A stretch of DNA of 64,000 nt. It comes from Uranotaenia lowii (taxonomy: Eukaryota; Arthropoda; Insecta; Diptera; Culicidae). Position numbers and translations under genes: made by a program. The notes under the pieces are model-generated. The model saw nothing but the letters and a program-made list of their open reading frames with translations. It did not search any database and was not told the origin of the DNA. Below are positions 36,459 to 46,125 of this stretch, one piece after another. Each line of letters begins with the position of its first letter. The first letter of the stretch is position 1. Location of the stretch: positions 21,719,944-21,783,943 of the forward strand of contig NC_073692.1 of NCBI RefSeq assembly GCF_029784155.1, written 5' to 3'.

Positions 36459-37404
36459 GGGGCCGTTCACTAATTACGTAAGCACGATTTTGGAAATTTT
36501 CAACCACCACACAATGTATCTACCACTGCAAGGTAGAAGGCCCGTGAGGAACAAAACGATGAAATGTGATGAAAAGTTTTTCAAATTTAATTTACCCTTC
36601 CGCTCATTTTTAGCATCTTTTACCTTATTCTAATCTTTTATCATTCTATAAACTTTCAATTCTTTAAATATTCTTTCTCAAAAAATATAAAATTTTACCG
36701 ATATAGCCGATAAAATAATTTCAGAAAATAAATTTACGGTGATTAACTCTTAATTTCAAAAATCATAAAAATCTTCAAAAAAAACATCATTCTATACTAC
36801 TACAATTGGGGCAAAAATGATTAACGACAATCACGTTGTCAACTAACCTAAAAGCTCAGACTCATTCAGCGGTAAAGTTTTAGGATTTTTTGTCGGTAAA
36901 TCGTTTGTTTAATTTAGAGTGTCTATCACAGAAAAAACTGTCTAGAAATTCTTTATTTAACGCGCCTTATATTGATTTTCGAAGATTTTTTCTGGTTGAA
37001 GTCATTTTCGAAACTTGATGAATTCAAATCGTGGTGTAACAACGAGCCATTTTCTTTTTTGTTTCGAAAAGCGACGATCTTTTTTAATAATGTGATTTAG
37101 TGTTTTTGATGGCATGTTGGTTTGAATTGGTTCTCTGTAAGGTTATAGAACCTGCGATTGTTTTATTAATTCAAAGACATTAAAAGATAAATAACATTGC
37201 ATTTAAAATAACCAACAAATAGGTAGAGAGTAAAAAAACCTGAGTAATATGGTTTCGTATGGCTGTCGCTGTGATTAAATTTTAATGTAACATTTCTTAC
37301 GTAAGATTTTTGGAAACCCCCCCTACCCCCCTAGTAAGAGATCGTAAGCAAATGTGAAACCCCCCCTCCCCCCCTATGTGCTTACGTAATTAGTGAACAG
37401 CCCC
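36459..37404. mobile_element. Harbinger-like non-autonomous DNA element (946 bp)
   Basis: The inverted ends are GGGGCCGTTCACTAATTACG at the left and, reverse-complemented, GGGGCTGTTCACTAATTACG at the right, extending to GTAAGCAC on both sides. TAA flanks both ends (36456-36458, 37405-37407), fitting the 3-bp TWA duplications of PIF/Harbinger elements. The interior has no transposase frame. Just inside the right end lie four C-runs (37318-37375). Confidence 0.75.
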
Positions 37405-37719
37405 TAAGCACGATTTTTTAAATATTTTATTCAAAAATTTATATGATATTAGCGCAGTGACCTAAGGAGCCGCAGCTTTACATCAAAAAAGCCAAATGCG
37501 GCTCACGAGCCGCAGGTTGCCAACCTATGTACTAATCGCATAATGCAACAATCGAAATAATTGATCATGAGTGGTGAATGAAAAAAAAAATCACCTCGAC
37601 CAGGAATTGAACTCGAGTCTACTAATAACCTCTCCGACACCTTGCCAATAAGGTAAATCGTCAAATGTAAACTAGTCGAGCTGTAGCTCTATAATTCAAT
37701 TGATTTCATCGAAATGAAT
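37405..37719 (-). mobile_element. tRNA-derived SINE-like fragment
   Basis: On the minus strand a tRNA-like head (about 37591-37660) carries the B box GAGTTCAATTCCTGG and is followed by a T run (A run at 37580-37590 on plus). The rest of the interval is unremarkable. Confidence 0.45.
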
Positions 37720-40045
37720 ATGCTGCTAGATTCTAAGGCAGAAAATGCTCATCGTGCCTCGATCAATGGTGCTCTGCTTGCCCCGAGTCAACAACATAAA
37801 GTAGAAACGCGTTTGAAAATAGACTATAGGGAAAAATCCAAAATTAAATCTATCTCTAAGGGTCCGGCGAGGCATCAAATCAAAAATTTAATGATGATGA
37901 AAATTGCGTAAAATCTGTACATCATGTTTTTCCGGTGCTCAAAAATTACAGTATTTTGGTCACTTGAGAACCAAGTTGGTTTTTTTTTTAATATTTCCGT
38001 AACGATGATAAGGATATTTCTTTTTGCTGAAAAATTGATACAGTAGGAACTACAAAACTATTCATTGTGAAAATTTATTTGAGAAATACGAATTACTCAA
38101 GAAAAGATGAGTGCTTACTATGCTTGGGGTGCTCATTATGCTGTTTTCTCCCCTATTGAAGTAAAAATTCATATTGTTCCTAGAGGTTCCTATCGAATAG
38201 TTTTTTTTTAATAGATATAAAAGTTACTTGAGTATCATTTTACTGAACAATGATGAATTTTCAAGTATTCTCCTTTGATTCTAAAAGCCTGATATATCGG
38301 TCTTGTTGTAATGTCTGCATAGAATATTAAATCTTTTATAACGACTGACTTCCCACAGACATTTATGAATTGTTTCGTAAGCAGTTATGCACAGTTAGCC
38401 GATTAAGCGCTTTTCAGGAATGAACGTTCCATAACGACATTATCATTAAGGAAACAACAGGATACAACTCACGAGAAAGTCAACTCGCCCTTAGTTCCTA
38501 GGCCTTTCAGAAAACTCCACGACGACGCGGTCACCCAACTGCAATAAAACGGTGCATTTCAAGCATTTCAAAACAACAAACAAACAGGCTGTTTTACCCG
38601 TTTTAGGTTTAACGAAAAAAAAAAATGGTCTTTTCATTTTCGGATATGTTAGCCTTCCGACGAACTTGAGCAAAAGGATTAGCCACAACAATGAAACTCG
38701 GTGCGGTTTATCTCCTATGCTTTAGGAAAAAAAAAGAGAGGGTTTCAAACCGGATATTCTTCCGGCAAAAGGCTACATGGGGTAGGAAGAAAATGTGGAA
38801 AAATAACGATAGGAGAGTGTTAGAGAATAACTACCGCTACTCTACACAGTGAGTCCTAGCTGTCTACGAGAAGGCTCTACTTCCTACTTGGTAGTATTCG
38901 GTGTGTGTTTGAGATATCGGAAGCTTTTTTCGGGTTTTTTTTGTTTGCGTGTGTGCAATGTGTAAGTATGTTCAAAAAGGAGTAACGCGCGGTATCAAAA
39001 GCGGAAATTTTTACGCCTCCAAGCATAAAGTGAGCTTATTTACCTGGTTGTTATTGTTGTTGTTGCTGCTGCTGTTGCTTCTGTTGTTATTGCTTGTGTT
39101 CGGTTTGGTCGGATGCTGCAGCTTCGCCTGAATGTAGGCAACTTCTAAGAAGCCTTTGGATCATCTCAAGGGAGGAAGAACTGACTGAGAAGCTGAGAAG
39201 GGTGCGTTCCATTTCGGATGTGGCTGGCGGGTTTCCTTTTGCCGTGCCTGACAGCATAACGTCTTTTTTATCTTACTCGGTGGGCTCACAGAAAAAAAAT
39301 GGATAGGTAAATCCTACGGTACCTTTTATTTGAACTGGAGGAGATCCTTCCTGATGATTGAGGGTTGTTTTTTATTCGCCCTCTCTCTCTCTCTCTCGCT
39401 TATCTTGGGCATCTGGGTTTGCTTCTGGGGGGTCTTAAAGGTACGCCGGCAAAACGCGAGATCTTCCATTGATTTTTTTGCTTTTTTTCGGTTCGTCATT
39501 CTTGGGATCTGGTGAAGTATCACTTTCGCGAAATTGGCAATTCATGTAAGATTTTGTTTCGCTCGAAACGTCATCTGTTTTCAGCGGCTTATTTTTACGA
39601 AAAACCGGAGGGATGGGCGATCGATTTCCATCGAGAGAAGATGATGGGATTTTGAATCCAGGTACCCCGAGATCTGCTCAAGTTTGGGTTTCATTTCATT
39701 GATAAGAAACGGCACGGTAAGATCTGCAGGCGGCATTCGACGATAGCAACGAATTCCAGAAACCAACTTTGTACATAGATTTTTGCACGCGAAGAAATAA
39801 CCTAAAGGTTGTCGTCCCATCATGCTACGGGGATTTTTTTTTTGCAAGATTCAATTTCGTGATCCGAGCAGAAGTGTATTATGAAAGGGTTTTTTTTGTC
39901 AATTGTCCGTGAAAGAAAAAGATATCAAGAAAGAAAGAAATGAGGGAAAAAGATAGAATAAAAGCAGCCACCTACATAGAAAAGATTTCTACAGAATTCC
40001 AAGCTTAAAGACGAATGTCTTACTTTACGGAAAGAGGATTCAAAT
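37720..40045. other. Unique intronic island downstream of the Shaw exon
   Basis: From about 38400 the sequence is more balanced and non-repetitive. It includes a GTT/GCT-rich tract at 39047-39100 and (CT)n at 39381-39398. Several overlapping frames are open but none has a domain or clean splice sites. It probably contains intronic or 3' UTR sequence of Shaw. Confidence 0.4.
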
Positions 40046-40065
40046 TCAAGCTTTGGTAGAATCAA
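40046..40065 (-). CDS. Alternative short last coding exon of Shaw (candidate)
   Basis: On the minus strand a 71-nt interval (40136 down to 40066) begins GTAAGT and ends TTTTTTTACAG, the size and signals of a short dipteran intron. Splicing there would add VDSTKA and a TGA stop (40046-40048) after the exon at 40137-40283. This competes with splicing to a distant exon such as 5265-5326, or with simple read-through of the intron. Confidence 0.3.
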
Positions 40066-40136
40066 CTGTAAAAAAACATCAACATCAACAATTCCCCTAT
40101 CTCTTCCCACTATTCCTTCTAGAAGCAGGAACTTAC

Positions 40137-40283
40137 CCATCTTTGGCAGGATGACATCTTTGGAGATGTTGCGGTTGGCGTTCATGCGCCTGATGGTTTG
40201 GTCCATGCTTCCGGTGCTCGGAGCGTTGGAAGAAGGAAGCTTGCCGGAACCGGTGTTGGCGCACTGCCCCGGACCGCCTTGGC
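40137..40283 (-). CDS. Shaw: Shaw potassium channel, C-terminal cytoplasmic exon
   Basis: On the minus strand a good acceptor (TTTCCTCCACACCAG) and donor (GTAAGTTCC) bound 147 nt. The preceding Shaw exon (46379-46982) ends with one spare base, and this exon's first two bases complete a Gly codon. The rest then reads open: QGGPGQCANTGSGKL, then SMDQTIRRMNANRN and ISKDVILPKM, ending again with one spare base. Matching phase, strand and distance (6.1-kb intron) make this the next exon of the channel. It encodes part of the variable cytoplasmic tail after S6, a region that differs between Shaw splice forms. No catalytic or binding motif is visible. Assignment rests on splice phase and context rather than on a recognised domain. 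Confidence 0.75.
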
Positions 40284-40799
40284 CTGGTGTGGAGGAAATT
40301 GAAGAAAAAAATAAACAAGGAAAAACAGTAAAACAATTGCATCAAAAATTATGGGGGATAAAAAACGAACAACTGCATTGCAAAGCGTTGCCTTAACGTG
40401 GAAATGAAACATTGAATGTATGCCATAGTGGAAGTTTGTACATTTGTTTGATGGAAATGTCTCTCTTTTTTAATTTAACTAAAAGATTACGCAATATGTT
40501 AAAAATGATTGAAAAGCTTACTTCAAGTGGGCTAAAGAAAAAACGAAAAATTGCAATAAGCTAGTTTTTTAAGAAAGAGTGTTCAAAAAGTGAATTCAAT
40601 TATGTGACTGTACTGTGTTCTAGTATACATAAACAAATGTTCAAATAAAATTAAAACCCTTTTGAAAAACTTGAAGTTTTCATTTGATTGTTTGATCTCC
40701 CTAAGTCAAGTAAATCTTCTTTTTTCCTCCAATTAATATCATCAACTTTCTCAACATAATTTACGGTTCATAAATTTATACAGTTCATAGAACATTTTT
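40284..40799 (-). other. Shaw intron, 3' part
   Basis: AT-rich intron sequence between the C-terminal exon and the tandem arrays. It contains the acceptor polypyrimidine tract next to 40284. No gene is seen. Confidence 0.6.
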
Positions 40800-41938
40800 T
40801 TTATTTTCTTGATTTTCTAGATTTTCTTAACGTTCTTGATTTTCTTGATATTCTTGATTTTCTTTATTTTCTAAATTTTCTTGATTTTATTGATTTTCCT
40901 CAATTTTCTCGATATTCTTGATTTTCTTAATTTTCTAAATTTTCTTGATTTTATTGATTTTCCTCAATTTTCTTGATTTTATTGATTTTATTGATTTTCT
41001 TGATTTTCTTGATTATCTTGATTATCTTGATTTTCTTAATTTTCTTGATTTTCTGGATTTTCTTGATTTTCTAAATTTTCTTGATTTTCTAAATTTTCTT
41101 AATTTTCTCGATTTTCTTGATTTTCTTGATTAACATAAATTTCTTGATTTTCTTGATTTTCTTGATTTTCTTGATTTTCTTGATTTTCTTGATTTTCTTG
41201 ATTTTCTTGATTTTCTTGATTTTCTGGATTTTCTTAATTTTCTTGATTTTCTTGATTTTCTTGATTTTCTTGATTTTCTTGATTTTCTTGATTTTCTTGA
41301 TTTTCTCGATTTTCTTGATTTTCTTGATATTCTTGATTTTCTTGATTTTCTTGATCTTCTTGATTTTCTTGATTTTCTTGATTTTATTGATTTTGATGAT
41401 TTTGTTGATTTTGTTGATTTTCTTGATTTTCTTGATTTTCTTGATTTTCTTGATTTTCTTGATTTTCTTGATTTTCTTGATTTTCTTGATTTTCTGGATT
41501 TTCTTAATTTTCTTGATTTTCTTGATTTTCTTGATTTTCTTGATTTTCTTGATTTTCTTGATTTTCTTGATTTTCTTGATTTTCTCGATTTTCTTGATTT
41601 TCTTGATATTCTTGATTTTCTTGATTTTCTTGATCTTCTTGATTTTCTTGATTTTCTTGATTTTATTGATTTTGATGATTTTGTTGATTTTGTTGATTTT
41701 CTTGATTTTCTTGATTTTCTTGATTTTCTTGATTTTCTTGATTTTCTTGATTTTCTTGATTTTCTTGATTTTCTTGATTTTCTTGATTTTCTTGATTTTC
41801 TTCAATTTTCTTGATTTTCTTGATTTTCTTGATTTTCTTGATTTTCTTGATTTTCTTGATTTTCTTGATTTTCTTGATTTTCTTGATTTTTTTGATTTTC
41901 TTGATTTTCTCGATTTTGTGATTTTCTCGATTCTGTCT
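40800..41938 (+). repeat. 9-bp tandem array, unit TTTTCTTGA
   Basis: Degenerate units (40800-41140) grade into near-perfect copies of TTTTCTTGA. Within the array a block containing marker variants (ctgga, cttaa, ctcga, gatat, gatct, gatgattttg) appears twice, offset by 270-279 bp, which is 30-31 units, so there is a higher-order duplication. The unit is three codons long, so long Phe/Leu/Ile frames appear on the plus strand and Lys/Ile frames on the minus strand. These are not genes. Confidence 0.97.
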
Positions 41939-42755
41939 TTTTTTCATTCTTGTCAATTTTTGTCAGTTTTGTCTTTTTTGTCATTTTTGTCTTTTTTGTT
42001 TTTATTTGTCATTTTTGTCATTTTTGTCATTTTTGTCATTTTTGTCATTTTTGTCATTTTTGTCATTTTTGTCATTTTTGTCATTTTTGTCATTTTTGTC
42101 ATTTTTGTCATTTTTGTCATTTTTGTCATTTTTGTAATTTTTGTAATTTTTGTAATTTTTGTAATTTTTGTAATTTTTGTAATTTTTGTCATTTTTGTCA
42201 TTTTTGTCATTTTTGTCATTTTTGTCATTTTTGTCATTTTTGTCATTTTTGTCATTTTTGTCATTTTTGTCATTTTTGTCATTTTTGTCATTTTTGTCAT
42301 TTTTGTCATTTTTGTCATTTTTGTCATTTTTGTCATTTTTGTCATTTTTGTCATTTTTGTCATTTTTGTCATTTTTGTCATTTTTGTCATTTTTGTCATT
42401 TTTGTCATTTTTGTCATTTTTGTCATTTTTGTCATTTTTGTCATTTTTGTCATTTTTGTCATTTTTGTCATTTTTGTCATTTTTGTCATTTTTGTCATTT
42501 TTGTCATTTTTGTCATTTTTGTCATTTTTGTCATTTTTGTCATTTTTGTCATTTTTGTCATTTTTGTCATTTTTGTCATTTTTGCCATTTTTGCCATTTT
42601 TGTAATTTTTGTCATTTTTGTCATTTTTGTCATTTTTGTCATTTTTGTCATTTTTGTCATTTTTTGTCATTTTTGTCGTTTTTGTCATTTTTGTCATTTA
42701 TGACATTTATGACATTTTTGTCATTTTTGTCATTTTTGTCATTTTTGTTTTTTTT
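41939..42755 (+). repeat. 9-bp tandem array, unit TTTTTGTCA (array 1)
   Basis: About 85-90 units, following directly from the TTTTCTTGA array through a short transition (41930-42003). Variant units (TTTTTGTAA) cluster at 42133-42188, with a few TTTTTGCCA near 42582-42600. It ends at a T run against the palindrome. Confidence 0.98.
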
Positions 42756-43061
42756 TTTTCATATGTGATGAAAGAAATTAGAGAAACATGAACTATCAAA
42801 GAACGAAAGAACATAAGCCGTAAATATCATGAAAATTTCGAAAAAGATACAACGGCTCACCGACAGGACTTGAACCTGCAATCTCCGCTTCGGTACAACG
42901 GCGCGTTAGCCAATTCCACCACGGTGAACGTGATGGAACCGGCGAACACGAGCAATCGAGCTCTGCCGATCAACTGCTGGACCTTCTATCGAAACACCAT
43001 GTATATCCCGCATGTGATCTTTCCCTCTATTGATCTCTCTTGTTTCTCTAACCCCACCCAT
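42756..43061. repeat. Left arm of a 306-bp inverted repeat
   Basis: This arm is, as far as I can read it, identical to the reverse complement of 43263-43568. The two arms are separated by 201 bp, so the whole 42756-43568 can fold into a long hairpin. The arm carries a tRNA-like sequence (42855-42928, minus). It is bordered on the left by the TTTTTGTCA array. Confidence 0.95.
42855..42928 (-). tRNA. tRNA-like sequence, left arm (anticodon ACC, probably SINE-type or pseudo-tRNA)
   Basis: A 74-nt cloverleaf identical to the one at 43397-43470. It has a 7-bp acceptor stem (TTCACCG/CGGTGAG, one G-T), a weak D stem with GG in the loop, and a 5-bp anticodon stem (CCGTT/AGCGG). The loop GTACCGA places T before anticodon ACC. 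The T arm is canonical (GCAGG-TTCAAGT-CCTGT). ACC (Gly) is not a normally used eukaryotic anticodon and the base after the acceptor stem is C, so a working tRNA is doubtful. Confidence 0.5.
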
Positions 43062-43262
43062 CGACTCGGGATTTTAGCCGAGCGAGCACATGGTCGATTG
43101 CTTCGGGTTTGCCGCAACTTACGGTCAGATGAAGAAGCAATCAGTGCCGCTCAAGGTTCCGAGCAGACCAGTTACACAGGGAGGTGTTGCTCTGTTGAAA
43201 TCAATACTGATGTTATGAAATCGCTTGGTACATCTTTGTACCTGAAAATGATCACATTTTCA
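43062..43262. other. Spacer of the large inverted repeat
   Basis: 201 bp containing a small stem (ctcgg...ccgag near 43065-43080). Its last 65 bp (43198-43262) recur inverted at 43568-43628. No gene is seen; the 135-codon frame that crosses it begins inside the tRNA-like arm. Confidence 0.7.
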
Positions 43263-43568
43263 TATGGGTGGGGTTAGAGAAACAAGAGAGATCAATAGAG
43301 GGAAAGATCACATGCGGGATATACATGGTGTTTCGATAGAAGGTCCAGCAGTTGATCGGCAGAGCTCGATTGCTCGTGTTCGCCGGTTCCATCACGTTCA
43401 CCGTGGTGGAATTGGCTAACGCGCCGTTGTACCGAAGCGGAGATTGCAGGTTCAAGTCCTGTCGGTGAGCCGTTGTATCTTTTTCGAAATTTTCATGATA
43501 TTTACGGCTTATGTTCTTTCGTTCTTTGATAGTTCATGTTTCTCTAATTTCTTTCATCACATATGAAA
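43263..43568. repeat. Right arm of the 306-bp inverted repeat
   Basis: Inverse copy of 42756-43061 with no difference that I can see. It carries the tRNA-like sequence at 43397-43470 on the plus strand. Confidence 0.95.
43397..43470 (+). tRNA. tRNA-like sequence, right arm (anticodon ACC, probably SINE-type or pseudo-tRNA)
   Basis: Same cloverleaf as 42855-42928. A run of five Ts at 43480-43484 lies 10 nt downstream and would stop RNA polymerase III. The A-box region (TGGTGGAATTGG) and B box (GGTTCAAGTCC) are good matches to internal Pol III promoters, so transcription is plausible even if the product is not a functional tRNA. Confidence 0.5.
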
Positions 43569-43621
43569 ATGTGATCATTTTCAGGTACAAAGATGTACCA
43601 AGCGATTTCATAACATCAGTA

Positions 43622-44296
43622 TTGATGTCATTTTTGTCATTTTTGTCATTTTTGTCATTTTTGTCATTTTTGTCATTTTTGTCATTTTTGTTATTTTTGT
43701 CATTTTTGTCATTTTTGTCATTTTTGTCATTTTTGTCATTTTTTGTCATTTTTGTCATTTTTGTCATTTTTGTCATTTTTGTCATTTTTGTCATTTTTGT
43801 CATTTTTGTCATTTTTGTCATTTTTGTCATTTTTGTCATTTTTGTCATTTTTGTCATTTTTGTCATTTTTGTCATTTTTGTCATTTTTGTCATTTTTGTC
43901 ATTTTTGTCATTTTTGTCATTTTTGTCATTTTTGTCATTTTTGTCATTTTTGTCATTTTTATCATTTTTGTCATTTTTGTCATTTTTGTAATTTTTGTCA
44001 TTTTTGTCATTTTTGTCATTTTTGTCATTTTTGTCATTTTTGTCATTTTTGTCATTTTTGTCATTTTTGTCATTTTTGTCATTTTTGTCATTTTTGTCAT
44101 TTTTGTCATTTTTGTCATTTTTGTCATTTTTGTCATTTTTGTCATTTTTGTCATTTTTGTCATTTTTGTCTTTTTTTTTGTCATTTTAGTCATTTTTGTC
44201 ATTTTTCTCATTTTTGTCATTTTTGTCATTTTTGCCATTTTGTTCATTTTTGTCATTTTGGTCATTTTTGTCATTTTTGTCATTTTTATCATTTTT
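43622..44296 (+). repeat. 9-bp tandem array, unit TTTTTGTCA (array 2)
   Basis: About 75 units in the same orientation as array 1, on the far side of the palindrome. Units degenerate from about 44170 (tttttttttgtc, ctcat, gccat, ggtcat), marking the array edge. Confidence 0.98.
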
Positions 44297-44730
44297 CTCG
44301 ATTTACTTCCTCTATCTTCATTATTCTTTTTATTCTGTTTTCCGTATTTACTCTCTTCATTTTATAACGCTCTTTACTCTCTTTACTCGCCTTACTCTCT
44401 TTACTCTTTTTTTTCTTTTTACTGTCTATACTCTCATTACTTTCTTTACTCTCTATAATCGCTTTACTCTCTTTACTCTTTTAACTCTCTTTACTCTCTT
44501 TTCTCTCTTAACTTTCTATACTCTCTAGAGAAAAGACGGTAATGAGAGTGAAGAGAGTAATTTTTTCTCATTACCTTCTTTACTCTCTTTACTTTCTTTA
44601 CTCTCTTTACTCTCTTTACTCTCTTTACTCTCTTTACTATAATTACTCTCTATTTTTCTCTTTCTTCCTTTTATATCCTACCTCTTTTTTCTTTTCACTC
44701 CCTTTTCTTTTATCTTCTACCACTTCCTAA
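44297..44730 (+). repeat. Degenerate 9-bp tandem array, unit CTCTTTACT
   Basis: Pyrimidine-rich repeats of 'ctctttact' continue from the degenerate end of array 2, with a purine-rich inverted patch at 44527-44560 ('agagaaaagacggtaatgag'). The period stays at nine while the unit changes, suggesting stepwise unit replacement. Confidence 0.85.
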
Positions 44731-44866
44731 AATATCTTTACTGCCCATTCTCCCATTTTTACTCTCTGTGGGCACACGGAGTTCCTTTTTTACTTTTTTT
44801 TCTTTTTTTATTTTTTTTTTATTTTATTTGTTTTATTCTCCAAATTTTATTTAGTTATTGTTCATT
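44731..44866. other. T-rich spacer in the Shaw intron
   Basis: Poly-T-rich sequence between the CTCTTTACT array and the MITE. Confidence 0.6.
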
Positions 44867-45133
44867 ATATGAGGCCCTCCGAGCCAAAGGGGTGTAAGTG
44901 AAAAAATGGTCGATTTCGAGTTAACGATGCCAAACGATTCTTCAAATTTCAAACTAAATTTAGTGATTTATTTAGATTTTACGTTTTTTTTTCAACACAT
45001 TTTTTCGTTCGAGAGCAAAATTCAAATTTTTAAAAAATATATGAAAAATGGCCAAACACAAAAACATTAAAGCGTTTTTTCTCGAAATAATCTTTCATGC
45101 GCTTAAACCCCTTTGGCTTAAAGGGCCTCATAT
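44867..45133. mobile_element. MITE with ATATGAGGCCCT inverted ends
   Basis: The left end reads ATATGAGGCCCT, two unmatched bases, then GAGCCAAAGGGGT. The right end reverse-complemented reads ATATGAGGCCCT, then AAGCCAAAGGGGT. The interior is AT-rich and non-coding. The exact target duplication is unclear, possibly TA-type. Confidence 0.65.
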
Positions 45134-45184
45134 CTCATCAATCTATTTATTTTCGTACTAAATAAGCTGTCTATACCAAAACAA

Positions 45185-46125
45185 TCATTTTACTTGCTTA
45201 AACTCTTGGCTCTTGACTTTTGACTTTGACCCTTGACTCTTTTGTCTTGACCCTTGACTCTTGACTCTTGATTCTTGACTCTTGGCTCTTGACTCTTGAT
45301 GACTGTCTCCTGACCTTTGATTCTTGACTCTTGACCCTTGACTCTTGATTCTCGACTCTTGACTTTTAACTCTTGACTCTTGGCTTTTGACTGTTGACTC
45401 TTGACTGTTGACTGTTGACTTTTGACTCTTGATTTTCGACTCTTGACTCTTGATTTTCGACTCTTGACTCTTGACTCTTGACTCTTGACTCTTGACTCTT
45501 GACTATTGACTCTTGACTCTTGACTCTTGACTCTTGACTCTTGACTCTTGACTCTTGACTCTTGACTCTTGACTCTTGACTTTTGACTCTTGACTCTTGA
45601 CTCTTGACTCTTGACTCTTGACTCTTGACTCTTGACTCTTGACTCTTGACTCTTGACTCTTGACTCTTGACTCTTGACTCTTGACTCTTGACTCTTGACT
45701 CTTGACTCTTGACTCTTGACTCTTGACTCTTGACTCTTGACTCTTGACTCTTGACTCTTGACTCTTGACTCTTGACTCTTGACTCTTGACTCTTGACTCT
45801 TGACTCTTGACTCTTGACTCTTGACTCTTGACTCTTGACTCTTGACTCTTGACTCTTGACTCTTGACTCTTGACTCTTGACTCTTGACTCTTGACTCTTG
45901 ACTCTTGACTCTTGACTCTTGTCTTTTGTCTTTTGACTTTTGGCTGTTGACTCTTGACTCTTGACTCTTGACTGTTGACTTTTGACTGTTGACTCTTGAC
46001 TGATGACTCTTGACTCTTGACTCTTGACTCTTGACTCTTGACTCTTGACTCTTGACTTTTGACTCTTGACTTTTGACTTTTGACTCTTGACTTTCGACTT
46101 TTGATTCTTGATGCTAGGCTGTAAA
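45185..46125 (+). repeat. 7-bp tandem array, unit CTTGACT
   Basis: A heptamer array that is nearly perfect from about 45465 to 45918 and degenerate at both edges (variants ttgactg, ttgactt, ttgaccc, ttggctc). It lies about 250 bp downstream of the Shaw pore exon in the same intron. On the Shaw sense (minus) strand it reads AGTCAAG. Confidence 0.97.

Larger units (their letters stand above)
43198..43628. repeat. Element-like segment with ~68-bp inverted ends enclosing the right arm
   Basis: 43198-43266 ('atcaatactgatgttatgaa' to 'cattttcatatg') is the inverted copy of 43560-43628 ('catatgaaaatg' to 'acatcagtattgat'). Together they bracket the right arm of the larger inverted repeat. The layout looks like a small fold-back element with a tRNA-like interior. 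On its right the TTTTTGTCA array resumes at once. Confidence 0.8.

Noticed and set aside
41117..42768. Very long open frames (hundreds of codons of IFL, VIF, SFL, CHF, MTK or NDK triplets) on both strands
   Set aside because: They are translations of 9-bp tandem arrays. The period is a multiple of three and the units lack stops, so several frames stay open. No promoter, start context or non-repetitive domain exists.
42870..43277. 135-codon plus-strand frame, repeated in part on the minus strand at 43252-43455
   Set aside because: It reads antisense through the tRNA-like sequence and the inverted-repeat arm; it is duplicated only because the arms are inverted copies.
40800..46125. Direct-repeat arrays as CRISPR
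   Set aside because: Units are 7-9 bp without spacers, in an insect nuclear genome.
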